A DNA stretch of 64,000 nt from Bdellovibrio bacteriovorus (GTDB lineage: Bacteria > Bdellovibrionota > Bdellovibrionia > Bdellovibrionales > Bdellovibrionaceae). Position 1 is the stretch's first letter. Each line of letters starts with the position of its first letter. Below, piece after piece: positions 51,090 through 61,343 of the stretch. The stretch is taken from assembly GCF_001592735.1 (NCBI RefSeq), contig NZ_LUKE01000002.1:205834-269833 (forward strand), read 5' to 3'. Both the position numbers and the translations under genes were made by a program. Below the pieces are notes generated by a model. That model made no database searches. It worked only from the letters and a program-made list of their open reading frames with translations, and was not told where the DNA came from.

Positions 51090-54000
51090 GAGTGCTCACC
51101 TTGTTTCGCAGTACCGTGACCGTTGTGGCCACCTGTTGATTCTTTGTCGTTGTTGCGAATCTTCGTAAGGTATCTTACTGAAGGTTTCGCATGCCATTCT
51201 TCAAGAAGACCGTAACCACGCTCTTCGGTTTTGAAGATTTTTGCCACTTCGCTTGTTGGATCATTAAGGTCACCGAACACGATACCACCTGCTGGGCAGG
51301 CTGTTTGGCAGGCTACTTTAATATCCCCGTCACGAACTTGGCGTTTTTCATTACGCGCGACTGTTTTCGCATCTTGGATACGTTGAACGCAGAACGTACA
51401 TTTTTCCATCACCCCGCGTGTACGAACACCGACAGATGGATTCAAAGCCATGTTCAATGGTTTTTCGATCAACTTAGCATAGTTGAACCAGTTGAAACGA
51501 CGGACTTTGTATGGACAGTTATTCGCGCAGTAACGAGTTCCCACGCAACGGTTGTAAACCATGTCATTCAAACCTTCGTCAGAGTGAACAGTTGCTAGAA
51601 CTGGACACACCGTTTCGCAAGGCGCATTGTCACAGTGTTGACACATAACCGGTTGGAAGATCGCTTCCGCATTCGCCGGATCCCCCATGTAGTAACGGTC
51701 AATACGGATCCAGTGCATTTCACGTCCTTCAAGAACGTACTTTTTACCAACCACGGGAATATTATTTTCAGATTGGCAGGCCACCACACATGCCGAGCAA
51801 CCGGTACAAGTGTGAAGGTCTACAGCCATTCCCCATTTATGACCACTGTACTCATGACCTGACCAGATCGACCAGATATGAGGATGTGGGATGCCTGCTT
51901 TAGCACTTTTTTGGAAGTCTTTATTTGTGACTTCAATAGCTAAAGAACGACCTTCCATCGTGTGGTGACCTTGCGTGCAAGCAAGATCATATTTTTTTGC
52001 AAGCTTAGTAAATGTCGCCGGCGCCCCAGAGAACACCATTTGACCATTTTTGAACGTTGCTAATGGGAAGACATTTTTACCGATGCCGTTACCGACCTTA
52101 CCCACGCGCGTGCGTCCGTAACCGACAGCCATCGCCAAGACTTGATCATGCAAACCTGGTTGGATGTGAACAGGCATTTCGATTTTTTTATCGCCGACAG
52201 AGATTTCAACGACAGAGCCTTCTTTAAGACCGTGTTTTTCAGCGGTGCCCAAAGAAACCATCACGTAGTTATCCCACACGATTTTTGTCACTGGATCTGG
52301 GAGTTCATGGATCCAAGAAACGTTGTTCAGACGACCGTCACCCATTTGTGAAGTCGCATAAAGGGCAATTTCAAATCCATCATTTGCCGCCGCCGGCTTA
52401 ATACCGGTGAAAGCGTCAACTTTAAAGGAACGAGCGCTGCCGCCTTTGGCTTCTTGACCCGCGTATCCTTTTTGCAAAGCAGTTTGCCATGCCTCTTCAA
52501 AGTCCCCACCTTTAAGAACTTCTGATTTCCAGAACGCACGAACATAGTCGTAATATGTTTCTGGAGATGTCATGCGCGAAGAACCTGTTTTTGCAAGTTT
52601 CGCCCACGTCATCAAAGACAATTGGAAAGAACGAGTGTCATACATGGGACGGATCGCCGGTTGGCAGATGGTGTAAACACCGGGTGCCAGCTCAGCATCG
52701 TTCCAAGATTCTAAAGCATGATTGTCTGGAGTTAGGTAATCCGCAAAGACACCTGTTTCATCCACACGGTCACCCGTATAGATCACCATTTCGACTTTAC
52801 GAATCGCTTCAATCAAACCCATTTCAGCCGGCAATGCAAAACCTGGGTTCACTCGGTGAATGATCAAGGTTTTAACTTTGCCCGCCTTCATATCAGCGAT
52901 CAAAGTGCCCATTTCTTCGTAAGAAGATTTGAAAGCGTTATTGGCACCACGAGCGTCAACAGTTTTACCCTCATTTCCTAAAACGGAGTTTAGGAAGTTC
53001 ACGGCAATTTGCAGCTCTGTCGCTTTTTCTGTTTGTGCTGTCAAACCACCCGCCACAACAAGAGACTGTCCGGCATTGGCAATCAAATCTGCCGCTACTT
53101 TTGCAAATTGCGCCGGTTCAAAACCAAGTTTTGCGGCTGTGTTTGCAAAAGGAGCCAGAGTTGATTTAACAGACGCATTTCCAGCGTAAGAACCGTGACC
53201 TTTATTCACCACGATTTCATGGATCAAGCCCATAACAACATCTAATTGTTGTGAAGGTTTGATTTTGAAGCGGATGTCCGAGTTTGCACCCGTCAAAGAG
53301 TAGTTCGAATCAAAAGACACCATGCGATTCATGTTTTTGATGTCTTTACGGCCGTTCACAAATTGATTTGTGAATGCTGTTGGCGCAATCCAAGTTCCCA
53401 AGAAATCGGCGTCAACAGAAACGATCATTTTTGCATTATCAAAACGATAAGCTGGAACGATGGCATCGCCGTAAGAAGCTTTTTGACCATTTCTTACGTC
53501 TTCTTCAGAGATGGCCTCCCAAACCACGTGTTTAGCACGGAAGGCGGAAGTGAAATCACCAAGCAACGCCCGCGTTGACGGAGAAATCACATTCCCTGTC
53601 AAAACGACCACATCCCCTTTTTTCAACTGTTCAGAGATTTTCGCGTCCGCGTCTTCCCATTTTACGTCGATGATTTGGCTGTTGGATTTCTTTTCGTTAA
53701 ATAGATTGCGCTTAGGCCCTTGGGCGCGCTCAGGATCGTACAAGTTTAACAATGCCGCTTGCGAGCGGATATTCAAACCACTACCGCTGTAGGGGTGCGT
53801 GCCACCTTCGATATGAATCGGGCGACCTTCACGCGTTTTTACCAACATACCGACAGCATCAGAACCGTCAAAGTAAGCCGATGTATAATAGTTCGCAACA
53901 CCTAAAGTGACTTCTTCAGGTTGTTTATTATAAGGGACGATTTTTTGAACCGGACGACGGATGCAACCCGCACTCGCCAATGCAATAGAAGCGCCCATGA

Positions 54001-54220
54001 GTTTTAAGAACTCACGACGGGCCCAACCATCTTGGCTGCCATCATCATCTTGACGAAGAGGTGATGATTTAAATTCGGTCGCCGCCAGCTTCATGAAGTC
54101 GGGATCGTTACTCCATTGCTCTAAGCTGTTCCAGTATTTTGGGTCGCGTTCAATCGCCGAATCCGCGGGACGAAGCGCCTTTTTCATTTCTAACTCGTGG
54201 TCGTGATGCATTTCAGACAT
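51086..54220 (-). CDS. actB: Alternative complex III iron-sulfur subunit ActB
   Basis: Large periplasmic subunit of about 1044 residues. I start at ATG 54220 (MSEMHHDHE) because GGAAGG lies four bases upstream. A Tat signal ([12 protein letters not shown]) near residue 75 ends in SAGC, a lipobox-like site, so it may be both Tat-exported and lipidated. The first ~700 residues are a molybdopterin-oxidoreductase-like domain which in this family holds no Mo cofactor. The C-terminal part carries ferredoxin cysteine sets: [45 protein letters not shown]. It transfers electrons from quinol to haem subunits. Confidence 0.93.
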   Translation of the reverse strand: MSEMHHDHELEMKKALRPADSAIERDPKYWNSLEQWSNDPDFMKLAATEFKSSPLRQDDDGSQDGWARREFLKLMGASIALASAGCIRRPVQKIVPYNKQPEEVTLGVANYYTSAYFDGSDAVGMLVKTREGRPIHIEGGTHPYSGSGLNIRSQAALLNLYDPERAQGPKRNLFNEKKSNSQIIDVKWEDADAKISEQLKKGDVVVLTGNVISPSTRALLGDFTSAFRAKHVVWEAISEEDVRNGQKASYGDAIVPAYRFDNAKMIVSVDADFLGTWIAPTAFTNQFVNGRKDIKNMNRMVSFDSNYSLTGANSDIRFKIKPSQQLDVVMGLIHEIVVNKGHGSYAGNASVKSTLAPFANTAAKLGFEPAQFAKVAADLIANAGQSLVVAGGLTAQTEKATELQIAVNFLNSVLGNEGKTVDARGANNAFKSSYEEMGTLIADMKAGKVKTLIIHRVNPGFALPAEMGLIEAIRKVEMVIYTGDRVDETGVFADYLTPDNHALESWNDAELAPGVYTICQPAIRPMYDTRSFQLSLMTWAKLAKTGSSRMTSPETYYDYVRAFWKSEVLKGGDFEEAWQTALQKGYAGQEAKGGSARSFKVDAFTGIKPAAANDGFEIALYATSQMGDGRLNNVSWIHELPDPVTKIVWDNYVMVSLGTAEKHGLKEGSVVEISVGDKKIEMPVHIQPGLHDQVLAMAVGYGRTRVGKVGNGIGKNVFPLATFKNGQMVFSGAPATFTKLAKKYDLACTQGHHTMEGRSLAIEVTNKDFQKSAKAGIPHPHIWSIWSGHEYSGHKWGMAVDLHTCTGCSACVVACQSENNIPVVGKKYVLEGREMHWIRIDRYYMGDPANAEAIFQPVMCQHCDNAPCETVCPVLATVHSDEGLNDMVYNRCVGTRYCANNCPYKVRRFNWFNYAKLIEKPLNMALNPSVGVRTRGVMEKCTFCVQRIQDAKTVARNEKRQVRDGDIKVACQTACPAGGIVFGDLNDPTSEVAKIFKTEERGYGLLEEWHAKPSVRYLTKIRNNDKESTGGHNGHGTAKQGEHS

Positions 54221-54237
54221 GATACCTTCCGAAACCT

Positions 54238-54774
54238 TTAGTAGTGGCAAGTTGAACAGTTAAGAGGAGCTTTATTTTCTGGCTGACGGTGACAGTTCAC
54301 ACACCAACCCATAGACAAGTCAGAGAATTGCTCCACTTTTTTCATTGTCTCAATAGGACCGTGACACGTTTGACAGTTCACGCCCTTAGCAATGTGCGCA
54401 TTGTGATTAAAGTGAACGAAGTCAGGAAGCATGTGGACTCTGACCCATTGAATAGATTCACCTTTATCGTAAGCTTCACGCAATTTTTGAATGTCTGGTT
54501 TGTCGGTCGCAACCTGAAGATGGCAATTCATACAAGTTGAAAGAGCTGGAATATTCGAATGCTTTGTACGCTCTACTTGGTTGTGGCAGTACTGACACTG
54601 AATCTTATTGGTGTTCACGTGAAGACTGTGGTCAAAGGCGATAGGCTGCTCGGGAGCATATCCTTTGTTATATCCGAAACCTGGTTGAAACTTACAACCC
54701 GTCAGGAGTGTTGAAACCATCAGTGCGCAGAACAAAGCCATTGCGCCCGCTTTAGTTTTAAGTACTCGATGCAT
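54238..54774 (-). CDS. actA: Alternative complex III pentahaem cytochrome c ActA
   Basis: Pentahaem cytochrome c of 178 residues. Five CxxCH sites are visible: CQYCH, CMNCH, CQTCH, CVNCH and CSTCH. A membrane anchor or lipoprotein signal (ALFCALMVSTLLTGCKF) precedes them. I start at ATG 54774 because AGAAGG is six bases upstream; the ATG at 54780 directly abuts that site, and the longer frame to 54840 is unlikely. First gene of the act operon. It would pass electrons from ActB to ActE or an oxidase. Confidence 0.93.
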   Translation of the reverse strand: MHRVLKTKAGAMALFCALMVSTLLTGCKFQPGFGYNKGYAPEQPIAFDHSLHVNTNKIQCQYCHNQVERTKHSNIPALSTCMNCHLQVATDKPDIQKLREAYDKGESIQWVRVHMLPDFVHFNHNAHIAKGVNCQTCHGPIETMKKVEQFSDLSMGWCVNCHRQPENKAPLNCSTCHY

Positions 54775-54934
54775 AATCATCCTTCTAACTCGATGTAACT
54801 CAATGTCAGCACTTCTCTGGCGCGCGAATTTCTCGCCCATCAGAAATTGATGACAAAATCGTGACTTCTATTTGGTGTCTATTTAAAGGTGGAAAAGTCC
54901 AGTTGTCCATATTCTTTTTGCAAGCAAATTGAAA

Positions 54935-54954
54935 AAGCGCGATGCTTCGCGCTT
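54935..54954 (-). terminator. Terminator downstream of ccsA
   Basis: AAGCGCGA and TCGCGCTT form an 8-bp stem with loop TGCT. On the minus strand the stem is followed by TTTTTC, and it lies 13 bases beyond the ccsA stop. It separates resB-ccsA from the act operon transcript. Confidence 0.75.
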
Positions 54955-54967
54955 CTTCGCTCAAACC

Positions 54968-56620
54968 TTAAGCAGATTTTTTGTCGGAAGAATTACGGCC
55001 ACGACGAAGAATCGCGACATAGATAACCGCAAGAATATGCAAACCGACAAAAGCCGAAACATATTCAATACCCCCGGCACCGAATCCATAGGAATGAAGC
55101 CCTGCGCCAAGAACGAAATTCACTCCGTACCAAGCCATAATCACCAAAGAGAAAGTGATAATGCCTGTCACTACCATGCCGAAGTTTTTAATCATTCCCG
55201 CATAACGTGCATGCAGAACCGCGAGGTACCCTAAAAGCGCGATCAAAGCCCAAGTTTCTTTCGGGTCCCAGCCCCAGAAACGACCCCACGAATAGTCTGC
55301 CCAAATCCCCCCCAAGATAATTCCTGGAGCCAAAAAAGCGACACCGATTTGGATGGAACGATAGATTCCCGTCACCACACTGCGGATTTGATGTTGATAC
55401 TTTTCTTCTCCACGGAGGTAGTAAAATAAACCAAGATCCCCCAAACCGAATGCCAAGAAAAAAGCCGCGTAACTGATAGTGATAGTCATCACGTGAATCG
55501 TCAGCCAATAATTACTGCGCAACACGGGCTCTAAAGGTTGCAACGTCGGATCCAGAACCGCCGGAGCAAAATCCGCAATGACTAGACCAAATGCCGCCAC
55601 CAGAGTTCCCGCCACCAAAAAGACGCGGAACTTATAGATCAATTCTAAGATCGCCGCAAAAAGGATGGTGCCCCAGGACACCCAAATCACCGTCTCATAC
55701 ATATTAGAAACCGGCGCCCGCCCCATGATATACATACGCAGACCAAATCCATAGGTGTGCAAAATGAAACCTGCAATTAAAAACACCCAGGCGGCTTTTG
55801 ATAATCCTGGCTTATTTAAAGTCCAAACCAGAAGCAACAAAGTGAACGCGATAAAATATAAAATATAAGACCAGCGGAATGGATGGAACTCATTATAGTG
55901 AACCTCGGCACGAATCTTAGAGGCATGATCGTAAAGGACGGGATTTTGCTTCTTAGCAGACTCTTGAAACTTAACAAGGGCCGCATCTAAATCCGCCCCC
56001 GTTTGCGCCGTGCTTTGCTCTGAAGCCATGGCCCCAATATGACTTACGAAGGCCTTGGTCACCTCCATGAAAACTTCTTGTTGCTCTGGCTGCATTTCTG
56101 AAACTGAAATCCACGCATCACCCTCGACCGGTGGCACGAGCTTTAGCATACGCCCGGCAGCGATCTCTTGAAACGTGAAGAACTGGTTTTCTAAGCGCTG
56201 CAAAGCTTGGAAGTAAGGATTCAGTTTTTCTTTAGATTCACGTTTGTTTTGCAACTCTTGTCTTAATAAAGTGAAGCGCTCATTTCCAAAGATTTCGGCT
56301 CCGGTAAAATATCTTTGCTCTTTAGGCAATTTAAGCGCTTCTAAAACTTGATGATTGCGAACTTCAAAGATCTTTTTACCTTCCCAAGACTGAGGCGCTA
56401 ACATCCACGTCATCACGATTTCGGTGGCATTGCGTTTTTCAAACTTAGTTTTACCATAAACGATTTCTAACATCTCACGCGCGAAGCTGTCGTAGGGCTT
56501 CACCCGCCCCCCGTCTTGCACGGGAAGATACTTTAACCCATCACCGGGCGCCGCTTTCGCCGAAAAACAAAACACCACCGAAAGAAGAAAGAACACCATT
56601 TTTTTTATATTATTGCCCAT
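54968..56620 (-). CDS. ccsA: System II cytochrome c biogenesis protein CcsA
   Basis: Haem transport and attachment component of the Ccs (system II) cytochrome c synthetase, about 550 residues. I start at ATG 56620 (MGNNIKK), which overlaps the resB end by 11 bp. A signal-like first helix and a ~250-residue periplasmic part precede eight or so membrane helices. The tryptophan-rich haem-handling WWD motif is clear as WGRFWGWDPKETWALI, with flanking histidine in LTIHVMTITISYAAF and LHARYAGM. It works with ResB to covalently attach haem to CxxCH sites, five of which are in ActA next door. Confidence 0.9.
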   Translation of the reverse strand: MGNNIKKMVFFLLSVVFCFSAKAAPGDGLKYLPVQDGGRVKPYDSFAREMLEIVYGKTKFEKRNATEIVMTWMLAPQSWEGKKIFEVRNHQVLEALKLPKEQRYFTGAEIFGNERFTLLRQELQNKRESKEKLNPYFQALQRLENQFFTFQEIAAGRMLKLVPPVEGDAWISVSEMQPEQQEVFMEVTKAFVSHIGAMASEQSTAQTGADLDAALVKFQESAKKQNPVLYDHASKIRAEVHYNEFHPFRWSYILYFIAFTLLLLVWTLNKPGLSKAAWVFLIAGFILHTYGFGLRMYIMGRAPVSNMYETVIWVSWGTILFAAILELIYKFRVFLVAGTLVAAFGLVIADFAPAVLDPTLQPLEPVLRSNYWLTIHVMTITISYAAFFLAFGLGDLGLFYYLRGEEKYQHQIRSVVTGIYRSIQIGVAFLAPGIILGGIWADYSWGRFWGWDPKETWALIALLGYLAVLHARYAGMIKNFGMVVTGIITFSLVIMAWYGVNFVLGAGLHSYGFGAGGIEYVSAFVGLHILAVIYVAILRRGRNSSDKKSA

Positions 56621-58022
56621 CTTTGTTACTCTCTTTTTTCGCAAGTTTGAAATCCATGTGCTTAAACCACATCAAAAACACAATGCCTAAGCTGATGACT
56701 AAAGATCCAAGATATTTCGTAAAACGACCCGGATCTTGATTCACGGAAAAGATTGAAGCGACAGGACGCCCCTCTTCCTCTTGAAAGCTGGCTTGGTAAA
56801 TTGTCAGACCTTTGTATTTTAAAGGCTCATTCATCGAAATCGTATGCTCGGATCCGTCCGGAAGTTTAACGACACTTTCATAGGCCATCGCGCGCATCGT
56901 TCCTTGATAACGATTCACTTCGAAATTCACTAAATCTAGCTTAAACCCGATATCCACACGGCGATTTCCGTACGTCAGCAAGTAAACGGCATTGTTGGTA
57001 AAAAGCTTGGTCATATCGTTCAATAAGACCCAGTGATCTTTGCCATCAAAACGGATTTTCACCGCGGATGTCGTCAATGGTGTGGGACGCTCGGACGGTT
57101 GCAAATCCCAGTCCTCAGCCGCCGCAGGCAAATAGCGCAAAACACGGAATTGCAACGCCATCTTAAAGCCCGGGTCAAAAGTATCCCCCTCTTTCACCGT
57201 GCCGGTTTTTAAGGGCTTCTTTTGATCTTTCTGAAAGACCACATATTTTAAACTGTCCGTCCCCGGGGTCAGATAAATTTCATTCGCCCCGCGACCTTCT
57301 GTTGGCGCGGGACCCAGGTGAATTTGCGCGGGCCCAAAATTATGTGTCGTCAAAGCATTGGGTTTGCGTTGCACCAACCACTCAATCACGTTGACGTTTG
57401 GATTTTGCAACTGAAAGCGCAATCCCGCGCCCGCCTTACCGACTTCACCGGCGATGACTTTTTTGGAAGGCAAAACGTACTTTTGATAATCAATAATTTC
57501 AATTTTGGATTCGTATGCGGGGATGACTTTGGGATTCTTTTCCGTCGGCGGGTATTTGAAAAAATCCACTTCTTCTTCGAAGGTTTTTGTATAACGATCC
57601 CCATCAAAACTGGTGTAAACCACCAGATCTGTTTCCGGCAATTGCACCAAGTTGTTTGATTCCCCGATCCCGATACGCATAGAACCATCCAGGCCGTACT
57701 TCATCGTCAACCAAGAGCCAAACAAAAGAATGATAATCCCGATGTGCGCTAAAACAAAAGAGGTATGACGCTTTTTCCAAGGCCAACGATCCAGCATCAC
57801 CCCGATCAGGTTGATAATCAAAAGTCCCAAGATAGAATACATCCACCACGTGTCGTAAACGAGTTTTCTGGCAGCGTAAGCATCGTACTTGGCCTCAACG
57901 AAAGTTCCGACCGAAGTGATAACGGCTAAACCCAAAATAACAAAAACCGCCAGCTTTAATGACGCTAAAGGCTTATTCCATTTTCTCCATAAAGATTTCT
58001 GCGAGCTAGGTGCTTTACTCAA
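56610..58022 (-). CDS. resB: System II cytochrome c biogenesis protein ResB (Ccs1)
   Basis: Partner of CcsA, 470 residues. Membrane helices at residues ~17-38 (LKLAVFVILGLAVITSVGTFVE), ~65-80 (MYSILGLLIINLIGVML) and ~90-110 (FVLAHIGIIILLFGSWLTM) lead to a large periplasmic domain (to ~residue 430) and a final helix (YLGSLVISLGIVFLMWF). The paired LASLKLAVFVILGLA and late GLTIYQASFQE are typical ResB features. It overlaps ccsA by 11 bp, so the two form one coupled unit placed directly upstream of the act operon. Confidence 0.9.
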   Translation of the reverse strand: MSKAPSSQKSLWRKWNKPLASLKLAVFVILGLAVITSVGTFVEAKYDAYAARKLVYDTWWMYSILGLLIINLIGVMLDRWPWKKRHTSFVLAHIGIIILLFGSWLTMKYGLDGSMRIGIGESNNLVQLPETDLVVYTSFDGDRYTKTFEEEVDFFKYPPTEKNPKVIPAYESKIEIIDYQKYVLPSKKVIAGEVGKAGAGLRFQLQNPNVNVIEWLVQRKPNALTTHNFGPAQIHLGPAPTEGRGANEIYLTPGTDSLKYVVFQKDQKKPLKTGTVKEGDTFDPGFKMALQFRVLRYLPAAAEDWDLQPSERPTPLTTSAVKIRFDGKDHWVLLNDMTKLFTNNAVYLLTYGNRRVDIGFKLDLVNFEVNRYQGTMRAMAYESVVKLPDGSEHTISMNEPLKYKGLTIYQASFQEEEGRPVASIFSVNQDPGRFTKYLGSLVISLGIVFLMWFKHMDFKLAKKESNKDGQ

Positions 58023-58111
58023 AACGGGTCTTCCCTTGTTGCAAACAAAATGATTCCCCTAGCTTTAATAAAACTAGAAGCATCTGACCATGCTTTTCGA
58101 CTCTCGACGCC

Positions 58112-58924
58112 CTACATTATATGCATCAAATTGTTGCGGATATAGCTTAAAGCGAACAGCACTTTTTCTTGCGTTTTCTTCGCCTCTTCCGGTTTTAATT
58201 TTTTAGTTTTCTCATCCATGTACAAGGAACGATTCATTTCAACCTGAAGCGTGTGTTGTTCTCTTGACGGGTTTCCGTATTGTTCCGTGACGCGACCGCC
58301 AAAATACGGCCAATTGTAACCCACTTTAAATCCTGCCGTCACATAAGCAGAGATCACCAAATCTTTGAATCTTGGGTCACAGCTTTTACCCTTGCTGTCG
58401 CTGACCACGATATCCGCGCGGGTTTCCCCCGGATCACGATGTTCGCTTGTCCCCACCGAAGGCATGCTGTGCGCATCAATGTGATAGGTTTTTTTGAAAC
58501 CTTTTTCGTGCATGTCCTGATACAGTTTTTTTATGCCCTCGTGAAAAGGGTCGTAAATCAGCTTTACCAATTCCTGATGGGCCTCCGAGGACATGGGCTC
58601 ATTCATCAGGGGATGCTTGTACGTGGTAATCACCCAATGAAATCCACGGTTGTGAGTTCCGGCCGGATTTTTATTGCCGATCACCGAAGAAGAATCCACA
58701 TCATCTGGGATTCGATTTAAATCGGCTGCATACCGATGCCACTCTGTTTTGACATAGGGGATTTTTAACTTATGCAGACTGGGCTCATACAAAAAGTCCA
58801 CATAGCGATCCACGTCGCACATCAGGATTTCCTCTGGAAGAGTGTTCAACCAGGGAGTTTGTGGAGGAATTTTTTCTCCGGAATGAGGGATTGTTACGAA
58901 TAAGGGAACTTGATTGTCGGCCAT
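58112..58924 (-). CDS. N-formylglutamate amidohydrolase family protein
   Basis: Protein of 270 residues. The family features are VTIPHSGEKIPP at the N-terminus (the first metal histidine), CDVDRYVDFLYEP, the central HIDAHSMPSVGTSEHRDPGETRADIVVSD and the late GRVTEQYGNPSREQHTLQVEMNRSLYM. Known members release formate and glutamate in histidine degradation or act on related amidated acids. No other histidine-degradation genes are near. I start at ATG 58924 with AAGG upstream; the TTG at 58930 is less likely. Confidence 0.85.
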   Translation of the reverse strand: MADNQVPLFVTIPHSGEKIPPQTPWLNTLPEEILMCDVDRYVDFLYEPSLHKLKIPYVKTEWHRYAADLNRIPDDVDSSSVIGNKNPAGTHNRGFHWVITTYKHPLMNEPMSSEAHQELVKLIYDPFHEGIKKLYQDMHEKGFKKTYHIDAHSMPSVGTSEHRDPGETRADIVVSDSKGKSCDPRFKDLVISAYVTAGFKVGYNWPYFGGRVTEQYGNPSREQHTLQVEMNRSLYMDEKTKKLKPEEAKKTQEKVLFALSYIRNNLMHIM

Positions 58925-58997
58925 GCTCAAAGCCTTGACCTATCTTTAAAAAAAATCAACACTTTAATGACTACGACTGCTTAATGGAGATGAACAC

Positions 58998-59573
58998 ATG
59001 AGCGACGTTCCAAAGGCAAAAATCTATACCCGGACCGGCGACAAAGGAACCACCCGTCTGGTGGATGGCTCTTGTGTTGAAAAGTTCAATCCTCGCGTTG
59101 AGGCCTATGGCACCGTGGATGAACTGAACAGTTACCTGGGCGTGGTTCGTTCTTCTTTGGTAATGCATGTTGCGTTATTAAGCCTGGACGCCGTTTTAGA
59201 AAAAATCCAAAACGAGTTGTTTAACATTGGCAGCTTGCTAGCCACGGAAAAAGACGAAGTCTTTAAGATGCTGCCCCTGATCACCGAAGAACAAATCAAG
59301 CATGTTGAACACGAAATTGATCAAATGACGGCCGAATTGCCGGAGCTGCGCCAGTTTATTTTACCGGCGGGTCATATTGTCTCGGCTCACTTGCATGTGG
59401 CCCGTACTTTCTGTCGTCGCGCCGAACGCCGCTCGGCGGAAATCGCCGTGAAAGACGAACGTTATTCTTTGACGTTGCAATACTTAAATCGCTTAAGTGA
59501 TTTTCTTTTTGTGGCTGCTCGCTGGTCGAATTTAAAAACCAGTCATCCTGACGTTGTTTGGAAAAAAACTTAG
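58998..59573 (+). CDS. PduO-type ATP:cob(I)alamin adenosyltransferase
   Basis: Enzyme of 191 residues making adenosylcobalamin from cob(I)alamin and ATP. Motifs are the N-terminal IYTRTGDKGTTRLVDG (ATP-binding P-loop-like), VDELNSYLGVVRS, FILPAGH and the HVARTFCRRAERR helix near residue 130 with the conserved RxxCRxxER. Cytoplasmic trimer in known cases. The cobalamin-using enzyme is not in the window. It is followed without gap by a GNAT-like gene. Confidence 0.92.
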   Translation: MSDVPKAKIYTRTGDKGTTRLVDGSCVEKFNPRVEAYGTVDELNSYLGVVRSSLVMHVALLSLDAVLEKIQNELFNIGSLLATEKDEVFKMLPLITEEQIKHVEHEIDQMTAELPELRQFILPAGHIVSAHLHVARTFCRRAERRSAEIAVKDERYSLTLQYLNRLSDFLFVAARWSNLKTSHPDVVWKKT

Positions 59574-60701
59574 ATGAATCTTGAGATTGCTCGTCCCGAA
59601 GACACCAAAAATCTTTCTGAATTTTATAAAACCTTTTTAAGCCGCGGTTTGGTGGACGTGAAAGTCGATCGCAACGGAGATTTCTTTGCGCCTTATGCCG
59701 TTCAGTCCGATCAGCATTTAACTTACCAACTGCGTGAGGACGACAAGCTTGAAGGCATTGCGAGCTTTGTAATTCGCGATGTGCTTTTGGATGACAAGGT
59801 TCAAAAAGTGGCCTTCGGACGCGATTTGCGGATTTCTTCAAATCGCCGCGCGGTTTTAGAGTGGTCTAAGCATTTTTTACCCGTGATGAATGAGGTTTTC
59901 AAAACCTTTGATTGTAAATACTTGTTTTCAGTTTTAAGCATGGGCGATGTGCAAGCACTTAACGCCTTTGTTCGCCCACGGACTTTAAAGCGTCCTTTGC
60001 CGCAGTATCATTTATTCCGCAGATTTAATATGGTCTCGGTTCATGGCCGCTTGCCTTGGGCGCGAACACCATTGCCTCATTTGCGTATTCGTCGTGGCAG
60101 TGCCGCCAATGTCGATGCTTTGATTTATTATATTATTCAAAAATCTCGTCAGCGAGATTTAGCGACGGTCTGGGATGCACAGAGCTTTCATGAAAAATTG
60201 GAACGCTGGAAAGATTTAAACCTAGAAGATTTCTTAGTGGCTTTTGACAAAAACGACAATATTGTCGGGTGCTGCGCCCCGTGGTCTGCGGGTAATATGC
60301 AAGAGTTTATTCCAATGGAATATTCTCTGCGCGCACACAACTTCCGTCAGTTTTTAAAGTTCGGCAAACGCTTGGGTTGGACACGCACTTTGACCAAGCC
60401 TTACTCACGCCTGAAAGTCGAAGCCGGGTTTAATTTTAAGTATTTGTGTTTCTTGTTTGCCGATAATGGCGATATCTTTCAAAGCTTGTTATGGAAGGCT
60501 TACGACGAAGCTCATGAGCATGAGTTTATCGTGTATAACCAGCAGCGCTCGGAATACATTTACCGTCGTCCGCCGACTTTGATCTCTGCCAAAATGCCTT
60601 TTGGTATTTACTTACTGCATCCACCGGATCAAGAGATCCCTAGCTTTTTACATCCCGCCAATGAAAAAGCGGCGGAGATGGAACCTTTCTTTGCGCTGTG
60701 A
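59574..60701 (+). CDS. GNAT-fold acyltransferase-like protein
   Basis: Protein of 375 residues. The first ~150 residues have a GNAT-like pattern (IARPEDTKNLSEFYK, LEGIASFVIRDVL, FGRDLRISSNRRAVLEWSKHF); a second GNAT-like half follows (LRIRRGSAANVDALIYYIIQKS, EDFLVAFDKNDNIVGCCAPWS), so it may be a tandem GNAT. The acetyl-CoA loop is not canonical in either half. The ATG immediately follows the stop of the cobalamin adenosyltransferase, so they are co-transcribed. Substrate unknown; the pairing with a B12 gene may be only positional. Confidence 0.6.
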   Translation: MNLEIARPEDTKNLSEFYKTFLSRGLVDVKVDRNGDFFAPYAVQSDQHLTYQLREDDKLEGIASFVIRDVLLDDKVQKVAFGRDLRISSNRRAVLEWSKHFLPVMNEVFKTFDCKYLFSVLSMGDVQALNAFVRPRTLKRPLPQYHLFRRFNMVSVHGRLPWARTPLPHLRIRRGSAANVDALIYYIIQKSRQRDLATVWDAQSFHEKLERWKDLNLEDFLVAFDKNDNIVGCCAPWSAGNMQEFIPMEYSLRAHNFRQFLKFGKRLGWTRTLTKPYSRLKVEAGFNFKYLCFLFADNGDIFQSLLWKAYDEAHEHEFIVYNQQRSEYIYRRPPTLISAKMPFGIYLLHPPDQEIPSFLHPANEKAAEMEPFFAL

Positions 60702-60884
60702 TGCTTTTGCGGCAACGACTTGGTTTTGCCCCTGAAATCTCATTTTGAGACGACGCAATGGCACCTAATTTTTGACGTTTCGATAACAAAAAACGCGCGC
60801 TATGACTGTCCAAAGGATCATCTCCCTCTTATTTACTTTTTAGGTGGCGTAAAGCTTGCTTTGCTAAGACCTTAGGAGATTTCC

Positions 60885-61307
60885 ATGTATCGATACTTGC
60901 GCCTCTTTTCAAAATCTTGGCTTTCCGTTATCGCTCTTTTTAGCGCAACCACACTCCTCGTCTCTTGCATCACCACTTCGGACACTTCTTCCTCCCAAAA
61001 TTTCACCCCGGATTATACGACTGTTTCCACGGCGAATTCGGGTCTGTCGCCGGAACAAAATGCTCGTCAAATGGAACTAGAAGGTTACGTGGCCCGAACG
61101 TCCTCGCGTTCGATGATGCGATTGCCTAAAGATTTAGATCTCACTTTAAGTGGTGCCTTAAGAAAATCCACTCGCGTGGAGTTTATCGAACCCGAAGTTG
61201 AATACCAAAGCCATTTGTATCCGTATCGCATGACGGATTACACCAGTACGATTCATTATCGTCCGGTGTTTAATGATCGTTTCAACGCTTCAGGCTCTGT
61301 TCGCTAA
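60885..61307 (+). CDS. Lipoprotein of unknown function
   Basis: Protein of 140 residues with a lipoprotein signal: WLSVIALFSATTLLVSCITT, lipidated Cys near residue 28. A Ser/Thr-rich linker follows, then a segment with RTSSRSMMRLPKDLDLTLSGALR and a C-terminal Tyr-rich part (HLYPYRMTDYTSTIHYRP). No family recognised. AGGAGATTTCC precedes the ATG at 60885, a good ribosome binding site. Single gene. Confidence 0.68.
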   Translation: MYRYLRLFSKSWLSVIALFSATTLLVSCITTSDTSSSQNFTPDYTTVSTANSGLSPEQNARQMELEGYVARTSSRSMMRLPKDLDLTLSGALRKSTRVEFIEPEVEYQSHLYPYRMTDYTSTIHYRPVFNDRFNASGSVR

Positions 61308-61343
61308 AAGAAGCCTCGAGGCAGATTGTTTTTTAAATTTATT

